Shown here: positions 1 to 7,326 of the stretch, in pieces | How the letters are laid out: every line of letters begins with the position of its first letter | Position numbering within the stretch: position 1 is the stretch's first letter | The notes under the pieces: generated by a model | What the model saw: the letters and a program-made list of their open reading frames with translations, nothing else | The model's database searches: none | Told to the model about the DNA's origin: nothing | Program-made: the position numbers and the translations under genes | Source of the DNA: Clostridium disporicum | Lineage (GTDB): Bacteria; Bacillota; Clostridia; Clostridiales; Clostridiaceae | Direction of reading: 5' to 3' | Length of the DNA: 22,178 nucleotides | Assembly: GCF_001405015.1 (NCBI RefSeq) | Contig: NZ_CYZX01000031.1 | Location: 1-22,178 of the forward strand

Positions 1-388
1 TTTGCTGCACAAAGAGGATAGGATTTGCTGGCGCAAATGTCCCAATGTGCCTACGGCAGTCCAAGAAGATTTGCTTTGCAAATGTCCAAAGGTAATTACT
101 GCAGTTCATAAGTTAGCTTCGCTGAGACCAAGAGTTGATAAGGCAGAGCGATATGTTGACTTCGTCAAAGGGTGAAAAGTACCTTCAGTAAGTGAAAGTT
201 TTGCTTATGCAAAGGGGAAAGGATTTGCTGTGCAAATGTCCAGATGTGCCTACGGCAGTCTAAGAAGATTTGCTACGCAAATGTCCAAATGTGACTACTA
301 TAGTTCATAAGTCAGCTTTGCTGAGAGCAAGAGTTGATTTTGTTAAAAAGCAAAGTGTGATTTGGTGTAAGAGTTTGATTTAGTCAAA
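1..388 (+). repeat. Mini-hairpin array A, upstream of the aldehyde dehydrogenase gene
   Basis: This gene-free stretch is packed with short perfect inverted repeats joined by purine-rich linkers. About ten clear hairpins are visible: 23-38 (ATTTGC-TGGC-GCAAAT), 48-58 (TGCC-TAC-GGCA), 69-83, 113-125 (with a G-T wobble pair), 156-168 (TTGAC-TTC-GTCAA), 200-213, 223-237, 247-257, 268-282 and 312-324 (TCAGC-TTT-GCTGA). Copies near the 3' end (about 334-388) are degenerate. No run of T follows the hairpins, so they do not look like terminators. No promoter was recognised, and the upstream gene lies outside the window. Confidence 0.85.
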
Positions 389-413
389 GAGAAATGAGAT
401 GGGAGGGAGTAGT

Positions 414-1886
414 ATGGAGACTAGTACAGAATTAGTGCAAGAGATTGTGGCTAAGATAATGAAGAAAATGTCTAAGACTGAAGTTGTTGCAGATAAAAAA
501 TGTGGCTGTAATGGTGGATGTGGTGGCAATGGTAGCTGTAAAGGTGATGGTAGCTGTAAGAGTCATGAGGATTACATATTTAGTGATGTAGATTCAGCAG
601 TAGCAGCAGCTAAAGAAGCTTATAAGAAATTAAAAAATCTTTCAATTAAAGATAGAGAAAAGATAATACAAAAAATTAGAGAAAAGTGCTTAACATACGC
701 TGAGAGATTATCAATGATGGCTGTTGATGAAACTGGCATGGGAAGAGTTGAAGATAAGATAACAAAGCATTTATTAGTAGCAGAAAAAACTCCAGGGACT
801 GAAGATTTAACAACTACAGCTTGGAGTGGAGATGGTGGATTAACTTTAGTAGAGCAAGGACCATTTGGTGTAATTGCAGCTATAACTCCATCAACAAATC
901 CAACAGCTACAGTTTTCTGTAACTCTATTGGAATGATAGCAGCAGGAAATACAGTAGTATTTGCACCACATCCAGGTGCTAAGGAATGCTCTAAGTTTGC
1001 AGTTAAGCTAGTAAATGAAGCATCAATAGAAGCTGGAGGACCAAAGAACATAGTAGTTACTTTTGATAATCCAAGCATTGAGATAACTTCAGCATTAATG
1101 AATCACAAGGATGTACCTTTTATATCAGCAACTGGTGGACCTGGAGTTGTTAAACAAGCTTGTTCAGCAGGAAAGAGAGCAATAGGTGCTGGAGCAGGAA
1201 ATCCTCCTGTAATAGTAGATGAAACATCAGATATAAAAGCAGCAGCAAGAGATATTATAGATGGGGCAACTTTTGATAATAACTTACCTTGTATAGCTGA
1301 AAAAGAAGTAGTAGCTGTTGAGCAAATCTGTGATGAATTAATAGTAGAAATGCAAAAGAATGGGGCTTATCTTTTAGAAGATCCAGAGTTAGTTAAAAAG
1401 CTAGTAGATACAGTTCTAATTAAAAAAGGTGATAAGAGAATTTTAAATAGAAAGTTTGTTGGTAGAGATGCCAAGGTTATATTAGATGCTATAGGAGTTT
1501 ATGCTGAAGATTCAGTAAGATGCATTATCTTTAAAGGATGCAAAAAGCATTTACTAGTAGTTGAAGAGTTAATGATGCCAATACTAGGAATAGTAACGGT
1601 TAAGGACTTTGAAGAAGCTGTAGAAGTTGCTGTTGAGTTAGAGCATGGAAATAGACATTCAGCTCATATGCACTCAAAGAATATAGATAGGTTAACTTAC
1701 TTTGCAAGAGAAGTTGATACTGCAATATTTGTTAAGAATGCACCATCATATTCTGCTTTAGGGGTAGGGGCTGAAGGATATCCAACATTCACAATAGCAA
1801 GTAAAACTGGTGAAGGATTAAGTTCAGCAAAGACATTTACTAAGGCAAGAAGATGTGTGCTTAAGGATTCACTTTCAATAAAGTAG
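414..1886 (+). CDS. pduP: CoA-acylating aldehyde dehydrogenase of a microcompartment (PduP/EutE type)
   Basis: Oxidises an aldehyde (probably propionaldehyde) with CoA and NAD+ to acyl-CoA inside a microcompartment lumen. The 490-residue protein has the PduP/EutE family layout. Residues 4-19 form an amphipathic helix (ELVQEIVAKIMKKM) of the encapsulation-peptide type. A Gly/Cys-rich linker with Cys30, 32, 36, 42 and 48 follows, then the aldehyde dehydrogenase domain from about residue 52. The catalytic cysteine is Cys293 in NNLPCIAEKE, and GPFGVIAAITPSTNP belongs to the nucleotide-binding region. The ATG at 414 is preferred over the in-frame ATG at 399 because GGGAGGG at 401-407 sits 6 bases before it, and the upstream ATG would run through that site. 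The cysteine linker is unusual. The family call is very sure; the physiological aldehyde is inferred. Confidence 0.93.
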   Translation: METSTELVQEIVAKIMKKMSKTEVVADKKCGCNGGCGGNGSCKGDGSCKSHEDYIFSDVDSAVAAAKEAYKKLKNLSIKDREKIIQKIREKCLTYAERLSMMAVDETGMGRVEDKITKHLLVAEKTPGTEDLTTTAWSGDGGLTLVEQGPFGVIAAITPSTNPTATVFCNSIGMIAAGNTVVFAPHPGAKECSKFAVKLVNEASIEAGGPKNIVVTFDNPSIEITSALMNHKDVPFISATGGPGVVKQACSAGKRAIGAGAGNPPVIVDETSDIKAAARDIIDGATFDNNLPCIAEKEVVAVEQICDELIVEMQKNGAYLLEDPELVKKLVDTVLIKKGDKRILNRKFVGRDAKVILDAIGVYAEDSVRCIIFKGCKKHLLVVEELMMPILGIVTVKDFEEAVEVAVELEHGNRHSAHMHSKNIDRLTYFAREVDTAIFVKNAPSYSALGVGAEGYPTFTIASKTGEGLSSAKTFTKARRCVLKDSLSIK

Positions 1887-2345
1887 AGATGGTTTGCTAG
1901 CGCAAAGGAGAAAAGTGACCTTCGATCAAGGGAAAAGATTTGCTGTCGCAAATAGTGAAAAGTCTCCTGCGGAGAGGTGAAAGGTTTGCTTACGCAAAGG
2001 TGAAAAATCACTGCGTGAAGGGAAAAGTGCCTGAGGCAAGGGAAAGGATTTGCTGGCGCAAATGTCCAAATGTGCCTACGGCAGTCCAGAGGTCAGCTAC
2101 GCTGAGACCAAGAGATTTACTTGCGTAAATGTCCGAGAATTAATACGACAGTGAAGTAATTTGGCTTAGTTAAATAGTCAAATGTGATTTGTAGGTATAA
2201 ATTAAGGTGAGTAAGTAATTAAAAAGATTTGCTGACGCAAATGTCCAAATGTGCCTATGGCAGTCCAGAGGTCAGCTACGCTGAGACCAAGAGATTTACT
2301 ACACAAATTTTTGAGAGTGGCTGCGGAAAGCAAGAGTTTGATTTG
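1887..2345 (+). repeat. Mini-hairpin array B, between aldehyde and alcohol dehydrogenase genes
   Basis: The array starts 6 bases after the TAG stop of the aldehyde dehydrogenase gene and fills the gap to the next gene. Clear hairpins include 1893-1906, 1938-1953, 1963-1975 (TCTCC-TGC-GGAGA), 1985-1998, 2008-2018 (TCAC-TGC-GTGA), 2028-2038 (TGCC-TGA-GGCA), 2048-2063, 2073-2083, 2093-2105 (TCAGC-TAC-GCTGA), 2115-2130 (ATTTAC-TTGC-GTAAAT), 2227-2242, 2252-2262 and 2272-2284. A 74-base block at 2048-2121 recurs at 2227-2300 with few changes. The stem at 2115-2130 is the usual ATTTGC stem with one G-C pair replaced by A-T on both arms, so the pairing is kept. Confidence 0.85.
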
Positions 2346-2374
2346 GGTAAAGAGAAATAAAGGGGGAGAGGGAT

Positions 2375-3571
2375 ATGGAAATTAATAATATAAATATTGA
2401 AGCTATAGTTAAAAGTATACTTCAAGAAATGACTACAGGGGCTGAAGCTCCAAAGGCTGTTTCTAATGCTAACACTGCAAAGGTTGGTATGATGACAGCT
2501 AAGGAAAGAATTGAAATTAAGGAATTCAACATACCTGAAATTAGCGATGATGAAATGTTAGTTAAGGTTGAAGGTTGTGGAATCTGTGGTACAGATGTAC
2601 ATGAATATAAGAATGATCCATTTGGATTAATTCCAGTAGTTCTTGGACATGAAGGAACTGGTGAAATTATAAAGATGGGTAAAAATATTAAGAGAGATTC
2701 AGCAGGAAAATCACTTAATGTTGGAGATAAGATAGTAACTTGTATTATTCCTTGTGGAGAGTGTCCAACATGTTTACAACATCCAGAAAGAACTAACCTT
2801 TGTGAAAATCAAGGTATATATGGATTAATGACTGATGACAACATTCATTTAAATGGATGGTTTGGTGATTATATAGTAATAAGAAAGAACTCAACAGTGT
2901 TTAATGTATCTGATATGGATTTACACTCAAGAGTATTGATAGAGCCAGCAGCAGTTGTTGTACATGCTGTTGAAAGAGCTAAGACAACTGGACTTTTAAA
3001 ATTCAACTCTAAGGTTTTAGTTCAAGGTTGTGGTCCAATAGGATTATTATTACTTAGCGTATTAAGAACTATGGGAATTGAAAACATAGTAGCTCTTGAT
3101 GGAAATGAAAAGAGATTAGAAATGGCTAAGAGATTAGGTGCAACTGAAACTGTAAATGTAATGAAGAGCAGTTCATTTGATGAAACTATAGAAAAAATAA
3201 AAGACTTAACAGATGGACTTGGAGCAGATTTCGCGTTCCAATGTACAGGATCTCCAAAGGCTCATGCAGGAATTTGGAAGCTTGTTAAGAGAGGTGGAGG
3301 ACTATGTGAAGTAGGATTCTTCGTAAATAATGGAGATGCTACAATCAACCCACACTTTGACCTTTGTAATAAAGAAATTACAGCAGTAGGTTCTTGGGTT
3401 TACACACCACAAGATTACTTAACAACATTTGATTTCTTAAAGAGAGCTAATGGAATTGGATTACCAATAAAAGAACTTATAACTCATGAGTTCCCATTAG
3501 AGCAATTACAAGAAGCGCTTGAAACAAATATTAGACAAGAAGGAATAAAGATAGCGATTATAAATAAGTAG
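2375..3571 (+). CDS. Zinc-dependent medium-chain alcohol dehydrogenase with encapsulation helix
   Basis: Likely reduces the aldehyde to its alcohol and regenerates NAD+ inside the microcompartment, filling the role of PduQ although it belongs to the zinc MDR family rather than the iron family. Residues 1-20 (INIEAIVKSILQEM) form an encapsulation-type helix, followed by a short linker to about residue 35. Catalytic zinc ligands are visible as Cys71 in GICGTD and His92-Glu93 in LGHEGTG. The structural zinc set is Cys127, 130, 133 and 143. The Rossmann motif GCGPIG is at 218-223. A purine-rich site (GGGGGAGAGGG) precedes the ATG. It resembles threonine/sorbitol dehydrogenase-like proteins. From memory, a zinc alcohol dehydrogenase at this position is typical of GRM5-like fucose/rhamnose loci. 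The substrate is inferred from context. Confidence 0.9.
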   Translation: MEINNINIEAIVKSILQEMTTGAEAPKAVSNANTAKVGMMTAKERIEIKEFNIPEISDDEMLVKVEGCGICGTDVHEYKNDPFGLIPVVLGHEGTGEIIKMGKNIKRDSAGKSLNVGDKIVTCIIPCGECPTCLQHPERTNLCENQGIYGLMTDDNIHLNGWFGDYIVIRKNSTVFNVSDMDLHSRVLIEPAAVVVHAVERAKTTGLLKFNSKVLVQGCGPIGLLLLSVLRTMGIENIVALDGNEKRLEMAKRLGATETVNVMKSSSFDETIEKIKDLTDGLGADFAFQCTGSPKAHAGIWKLVKRGGGLCEVGFFVNNGDATINPHFDLCNKEITAVGSWVYTPQDYLTTFDFLKRANGIGLPIKELITHEFPLEQLQEALETNIRQEGIKIAIINK

Positions 3572-3714
3572 TCGACTGTGGAGAGGTGAAAGGTTTTGCT
3601 GGCGCAAAAGTCCCAATGTCAGCTTCGCTGAGACCAAGAGTTTGGCTATCGCCAAAGTCCAAGAGTCAGATTTGCTGAGATTGAAGTAAAGATTTGACTT
3701 CGTCAAAGAGCAAG
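3572..3714 (+). repeat. Mini-hairpin array C, after the alcohol dehydrogenase gene
   Basis: The array begins directly at the TAG stop with the sequence TCGACT, which also opens arrays E and G. Clear hairpins are 3594-3609 (TTTTGC-TGGC-GCAAAA), 3619-3631 (TCAGC-TTC-GCTGA), 3641-3656 (TTTGGC-TATC-GCCAAA) and 3693-3707 (TTTGAC-TTC-GTCAAA). A decayed copy with one mismatch lies at 3666-3678. Confidence 0.83.
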
Positions 3715-3742
3715 AAGAATTATTTGAATGAGGTGCTATAGG

Positions 3743-4048
3743 GTGAAGGCTTTAGGATTATTAGAGGTGTTTGGTTTAACTACAGCACTGGTAGCTGCTG
3801 ATGCTGCTTGTAAGGCTGGAGATGTTAGGGTTGTTACTATAGATAAGAATAAACCTGGCAATGCTGACAAGCTTGAGGTACCACTTCTTATTGTAATAAA
3901 GTTTGAAGGTACTGTAAGTGATGTTGAAATGGCTATTGAAGCTGGGATAGCGGCAGCTAATAAGGTTTCAGGAGTTAGCTGTAGTTATGTAATACCTAGA
4001 GTAGATGAAGGAATTAAAGGATTTGTAGATACAAGCTGTATAGGGTAG
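3743..4048 (+). CDS. BMC-H shell protein, variant with an insertion
   Basis: A single-domain microcompartment shell protein expected to form hexamers that tile the shell facets. The fold signature is clear: ALGLLEVFGLTTALVAADAACKAGDV at the start, and FEGTVSDVEMAIEAG followed by SYVIPR near the end. It differs from the PduA-like copies downstream by an insertion, DKNKPGNADKLEVPL, at about residues 34-48. I choose the GTG at 3743 because AGGTG at 3731-3735 sits 7 bases upstream and BMC-H proteins normally begin just before the ALG segment. The in-frame ATG at 3728 has no visible ribosome binding site and would add five residues. The protein would be 101 residues. The use of GTG suggests modest translation relative to the next shell gene. 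Confidence 0.87.
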   Translation: MKALGLLEVFGLTTALVAADAACKAGDVRVVTIDKNKPGNADKLEVPLLIVIKFEGTVSDVEMAIEAGIAAANKVSGVSCSYVIPRVDEGIKGFVDTSCIG

Positions 4049-4258
4049 AGGAAGGTTTTGCTGACGCAAAAGTCCCAATTTCAGCTTCGCTGAGAGCAAA
4101 AGTTTTGCTAGCGCAAAAGACCAGAGGTCATCTAGTTATGATATGAAAAGAGCAGGTTTTGCTAGCTCAAAATATCAAAAGTAATCTAGTTGGCATATGA
4201 AAAGAGAAGACTTTGATAACTTAAAAGACCCAATATCAGTTTAGTTAAGAATAGAGAT
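4049..4258 (+). repeat. Mini-hairpin array D, between two shell genes
   Basis: The array starts 7 bases after the TAG stop. Perfect hairpins are 4056-4071 (TTTTGC-TGAC-GCAAAA), 4081-4093 (TCAGC-TTC-GCTGA) and 4103-4118 (TTTTGC-TAGC-GCAAAA). From about 4130 to 4258 only decayed copies remain, for example around 4156-4175 and 4207-4225. The bases from 4259 to the next ribosome binding site are A/T-rich. Confidence 0.8.
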
Positions 4259-4274
4259 GGCTGATTGGGTTAAG

Positions 4275-4302
4275 TTGAAAAGATTATATTATGTATTAAA
4301 TT
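4275..4302 (+). promoter_or_regulatory. Possible internal promoter ahead of the major BMC-H gene
   Basis: TTGAAA at 4275-4280 is followed after 16 bases by TAAATT at 4297-4302, in a strongly A/T-rich stretch without hairpins. The -10 match is only fair. It could give extra transcription of the most strongly translated shell gene, but it may be chance in such A/T-rich DNA. Confidence 0.25.
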
Positions 4303-4365
4303 AAAATTTATTATAAAAATTATCGAATTAAAATATTAAAAAGAAAGATTTAGGAGGATTTTATT

Positions 4366-4644
4366 ATGAAACAAGAAGCTTTAGGAATGGTAGAAACAAG
4401 AGGATTAGTAGCAGCTATAGAGGCAGCAGATGCAATGGTAAAGGCAGCAGACGTAACTTTAATTGGAACTGAAAAGATTGGATCTGGATTAGTAACTATT
4501 ATGGTAAGAGGAGATGTTGGAGCTGTTAAGGCTGCTACAGAAGTTGGAGCAAGTGCTGCAGCTAATTTAGGTGAGTTAGTTGCTGTACATGTAATTCCAA
4601 GACCAAATGGAGATGTAGAAAAAATATTACCAACATTAGGATAG
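4366..4644 (+). CDS. BMC-H shell protein, PduA/PduJ-like
   Basis: A canonical 92-residue hexameric shell protein, probably a main facet tile. Family features are plain: EALGMVETRGLVAAIEAADAM at the start, KIGSGLVTIMVRGDVGAV in the middle (the KIGSG pore-loop region), and AVHVIPRP near the C-terminus. It has one of the strongest ribosome binding sites of the operon (AGGAGG at 4352-4357, 8 bases before ATG), as expected for an abundant tile. It is closely similar to the C-terminal domain of the extended shell protein at 5595-6251, including the DNA around the ribosome binding site, so the two are recent paralogues. Its TAG stop is followed at once by array E. Confidence 0.95.
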   Translation: MKQEALGMVETRGLVAAIEAADAMVKAADVTLIGTEKIGSGLVTIMVRGDVGAVKAATEVGASAAANLGELVAVHVIPRPNGDVEKILPTLG

Positions 4645-5092
4645 TCGACTGCATCGAGGAGAAAGGTTTGACTTCGTCAAAGGAGAAAAGATTTGCTTTG
4701 CAAATAGGGAAAGGTCACTTTCGGTGAAGGGAAAGGTTTTGCTGGCGCAAAAGTCCAAATGTCAGCTTCGCTGAGGGCAAAAGTTTGGCTAAAGCCAAAG
4801 TCCAAGAGTAAATTTTAGGTTAGGGGAATGGTTTTGCTGGCGCAAAAGTCCCAAAGTCAGCTTTGCTGAGGGCAAAAGTTTGGCTAACGCCAAAGTCCAA
4901 GAGTAAGTTGAGGTTAGAGGAATGGTTTTGCTGGCGCAAAAGTCCAAATGTCAGCTTCGCTGAGGGCAATAGTTTGGCTGACGCCAAAGCCCAAGAGTAA
5001 GTTTGAGGTTATGGGAATGGTTTTGATGATGTAAAAGTACAAGAGTAAGCTTCACTGAGAGCAATAGTTTTACTAGCGCAAAAGACTGAGGA
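4645..5092 (+). repeat. Mini-hairpin array E with a tandem repeat of about 95 bp
   Basis: The array begins directly after a TAG stop with TCGACT. It contains TTTGAC-TTC-GTCAAA (4667-4681), ATTTGC-TTT-GCAAAT (4691-4705), then a three-hairpin cassette repeated in tandem. Cassette copies start at 4735, 4830 and 4924, with a decayed fourth at 5019, so the period is 94-95 bases. Each cassette holds TTTTGC-TGGC-GCAAAA, TCAGC-TTY-GCTGA and TTTGGC-TNAN-GCCAAA in that order. The gene-free stretch from about 5093 to 5280 is A/T-rich; I see nothing else in it. Confidence 0.87.
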
Positions 5093-5291
5093 TTATCTTT
5101 TTTGAGTGGTAAGTTCTGAATTACATTAAAGACATGGAGTCATACTCAGTGAGAATAGGGTTTTCCTTAGGCTAGAGTTTGATAATCATCTTTTGTGAGA
5201 TGGATAGATTTATTTTTAAATTAGATAGATTCATTTTGCAAAAGGTGAAGGTTTAAGTTTAAAAAAGTGTTTTGAAATTAGGGTGGTTGTA

Positions 5292-5588
5292 ATGAATGCA
5301 ATAGGTATAGTTGAGGTTGTTGGGGTTGTGGCTTCGGTTGAGGCTTTGGACAGTATGACTAAGACTTCTAATGTTAAGTTTAAGACTATGGAGAAGAAGC
5401 TTGGTGGAAGATTAGTAACAATAGTTGTAGAAGGTTCTGTGGAAGATGTTCAAGCTGCTGTTGAGGTTGGAACGAGAACTGCAGATTCTATAACTAAATG
5501 TGTTGCTCATGCTGTGATTCCAAGACCACATGAAGAAATAATGGCTTTGCTAGATAGGAGTAGCTTGAAATTTAACAAAGCGAGATGA
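5292..5588 (+). CDS. BMC-H shell protein, third copy
   Basis: A 98-residue single-domain shell protein. Family features are NAIGIVEVVGVVASVEALDSM at the start, KLGGRLVTIVVEGSVEDVQAAVEVG in the middle and AHAVIPRPHEEI near the end. The pore-region sequence KLGGR differs from the KIGSG of the other two tiles, so its pore may pass different solutes. I choose the ATG at 5292, 5 bases after GGGTGG at 5281-5286; a GTG at 5283 overlaps that site. The short tail DRSSLKFNKAR extends past the usual end. It stops in TGA 6 bases before the next gene, which suggests translational coupling. No hairpin array follows it. Confidence 0.92.
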   Translation: MNAIGIVEVVGVVASVEALDSMTKTSNVKFKTMEKKLGGRLVTIVVEGSVEDVQAAVEVGTRTADSITKCVAHAVIPRPHEEIMALLDRSSLKFNKAR

Positions 5589-5594
5589 TAGTTT

Positions 5595-6251
5595 ATGGAT
5601 GAAAAGAATATTGAAAAATCAACTGAAGAGGCTGTAGAAAAAAAGCCTAAAAGAGGCAGAAAAACATCTGCTAAGAAAGATGTAAAAGAGCCTAAAAAGT
5701 CTAAAGCTAAAGTTGAAGAGGCTAAGGTTGAAGATGTTAAAGTAGAAGAGGTTAAGGTTGATGCTTCAAAGGTAGAGGAAGTTAATATTGAAGAATCAAA
5801 AGCAGTAGATGCTGTAAATAAAGATGATATTGTTCAAGATGGAATTGATGTAAAAGAAGCTGAAGTTGTTGAGGTAGTCAGCAAGGAAGATAAGGCTGAA
5901 GATGAGATTATTTTAGAGATTAATAAAGAAGAAGTTTTTAATAAAAAAGATGAGAATTTAGGAGGAATTAAAATGGGACAACAAGCATTAGGAATGTTAG
6001 AAACTAGAGGGTTAGTAGCTGCTATAGAAGGTGCAGATGCAATGGTTAAGGCTGCAAATGTTGAATTAGTAGGAACTGAAAAAATAGGATCTGGATTAGT
6101 TACTGTTATGGTAAGAGGAGATGTTGGAGCTGTTAAGGCTGCTGTTGAAGCTGGATCAGAGGTTGCTTCAAGATTAGGTGAAATAGTTGCTGTTCACGTA
6201 ATTCCAAGACCACATTCAACTGTAGAATCAATTTTACCAAAACAAGCTTAA
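5595..6251 (+). CDS. BMC-H shell protein with a 126-residue charged N-terminal extension
   Basis: A shell tile (residues 127-218, MGQQALGMLETRGLVAAIEG through HVIPRPHSTVESILPKQA) fused to a long low-complexity N-terminal arm. The arm begins with acidic residues, has a basic patch at about 17-36 including KRGRKTSAKK (resembling an AT-hook core), then six pentapeptide units of KVEEx type at 39-68, then an acidic stretch to about 124. The start at 5595 has only a weak site (GAGATGA) and lies 6 bases after the preceding stop, so it is probably coupled. A much better ribosome binding site inside the gene precedes Met127, so the same gene probably also makes the bare tile. The known PduB/PduB' pair shows that such dual products exist. 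The arm's role (binding cargo or the cell interior) is unknown. Confidence 0.88.
   Translation: MDEKNIEKSTEEAVEKKPKRGRKTSAKKDVKEPKKSKAKVEEAKVEDVKVEEVKVDASKVEEVNIEESKAVDAVNKDDIVQDGIDVKEAEVVEVVSKEDKAEDEIILEINKEEVFNKKDENLGGIKMGQQALGMLETRGLVAAIEGADAMVKAANVELVGTEKIGSGLVTVMVRGDVGAVKAAVEAGSEVASRLGEIVAVHVIPRPHSTVESILPKQA
5960..5975 (+). promoter_or_regulatory. Internal ribosome binding site and second start inside the extended shell gene
   Basis: AGGAGG at 5960-5965 stands 7 bases before an in-frame ATG at 5973-5975, which begins MGQQALGMLETRG, the normal start of a PduA-like tile. The segment TTTAGGAGGA matches the start region of the gene at 4366. In the long product these bases are read as the residues NLGGIK. 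The expected short product is 92 residues. Confidence 0.8.
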
Positions 6252-6275
6252 TTTTAGTTAGGTTTGGTGATTTAA

Positions 6276-6911
6276 ATGAACGAAACATTAGTACAGCTTA
6301 TAACTGAAAAAGTAATGGACGTATTGAAAAATGAACAACCTTCATCTAAAAAAGAGGTGAAGGTTGGGGTTTCTGCAAGACATATACACTTATCAAAGGA
6401 ACATTTAGAAGTTTTATTTGGTAAGGGGTATGAGTTAAATGTTAAGAAATATCTAATGGGAGATCAGTTTGCATCAGAGGAGCTTGTTACAATAGTTGGA
6501 CCTAAGTTAAGAAGTATTGAAAAAGTAAGAATTTTAGGACCAGTAAGAAAAGAAACTCAAGTTGAGATATCAGCTACAGATGCAATAACCTTAGGGGTTA
6601 AGGCTCCTGTTAGACTTTCAGGAGATACTAAGTCTTCTGCTTCAATAACTATAGTAGGACCAAAGGGTACTGTAAGAATTGATGAAGGATGTATTATTGC
6701 TAAAAGACATATACATATGCATCCAGAAGATTCTAAGAGACTTGGAATTGGAGAAGGAGTTGTATCTGTAAGAATAAAAGGCGATAGAGCTGGAATATTA
6801 GAAAACGTAGACGTTAGGGTAAGAGAAGATTTCCACTTTGAAATGCATATAGATACAGATGAGGCTAATGCATTAGGAATCAAAAATGGAAGCTTTGTAG
6901 AAATTATTTAA
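6276..6911 (+). CDS. pduL: Phosphate propanoyltransferase PduL
   Basis: Converts acyl-CoA and phosphate to acyl-phosphate and free CoA, recycling CoA inside the shell. The 211-residue protein has the PduL layout: an encapsulation helix at residues 3-18 (LVQLITEKVMDVLKN), then two related barrel domains. Metal-binding histidines are visible in VGVSARHIHLS (His36, His38) and in KRHIHMHPEDS (His145, 147, 149). The conserved EMHIDTDEANA segment is near the end. It sits 24 bases after the extended shell gene, so it is cotranscribed. A weak site (TTTGGTGA) precedes the ATG. The following 415-base gap is the only long gap of the operon without a hairpin array. Confidence 0.95.
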   Translation: MNETLVQLITEKVMDVLKNEQPSSKKEVKVGVSARHIHLSKEHLEVLFGKGYELNVKKYLMGDQFASEELVTIVGPKLRSIEKVRILGPVRKETQVEISATDAITLGVKAPVRLSGDTKSSASITIVGPKGTVRIDEGCIIAKRHIHMHPEDSKRLGIGEGVVSVRIKGDRAGILENVDVRVREDFHFEMHIDTDEANALGIKNGSFVEII

Positions 6912-7326
6912 TGTTAGAAAAATGTTTATATTTGCTTCATACTTCGGAATTAATTCACTAGCATAAGAATTTCTATTATTTCTTACATGAGAATTACTAA
7001 AGTTTGTGAACTTAAGTGAGATTCAAAATTTTAATTTTGTTAATCGAACTTACTCATTCGACGTTAGGAGAAGGAGCTTCATTAAAAAAACAGCACAAAC
7101 TTTTTAACGTAATTTTCATTCCAGAAATAATGAAATTCTAGATGTTAGTTCATGATATTCCTGTGTATGTATCAAATATAAACATACATAACTAACAAAA
7201 AATACTAAAAATTTCTTAAGGGATTTGATATAAAAGGTCTTAAGGTTAATGAAGAAAGTAACAGAGGTTGATTTGGACAAGGATGAAGATTGGACAAGTC
7301 TTGTTTTTTCTTGAAAGGAGAAAAAA
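6912..7326 (+). other. 415-base gap between pduL and pduN with an imperfect stem-loop
   Basis: No gene is supported here. There is a hairpin at 7162-7190 (9 bp including one G-T pair, loop of 11). An outer pairing of GTTAGTT (7144-7150) with AACTAAC (7190-7196) is also possible, but it overlaps the hairpin by one base. CAAAAT and ATTTTG arms flank a four-base loop near 7025-7040. Short coding-looking fragments occur on the + strand, for example 7249-7314 ending inside the next gene's ribosome binding site, but none has support. It may be a decayed gene or an mRNA processing region. Confidence 0.4.

Noticed and set aside
620..1078. Minus-strand frame of 152 codons inside the aldehyde dehydrogenase gene
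   Set aside because: Shadow of a well-supported gene, with no ribosome binding site and no family features.
1940..2128. Open frame of 62 codons within array B
   Set aside because: It is made almost wholly of hairpin repeats and linkers, with repeat-derived composition and no family resemblance.
4645..5092. CRISPR array
   Set aside because: The repeats are hairpins of different kinds in cassettes, without unique spacers of even length, and no cas gene is present.
7015..7141. Frame of about 40 codons (GTG start) in the pduL-pduN gap
   Set aside because: It lacks a ribosome binding site and any recognised family; it could be a remnant but cannot be called a gene.
7249..7314. 21-codon leader peptide before pduN
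   Set aside because: Its stop overlaps the pduN ribosome site, but its own start lacks a good site and no regulatory codon pattern is seen.
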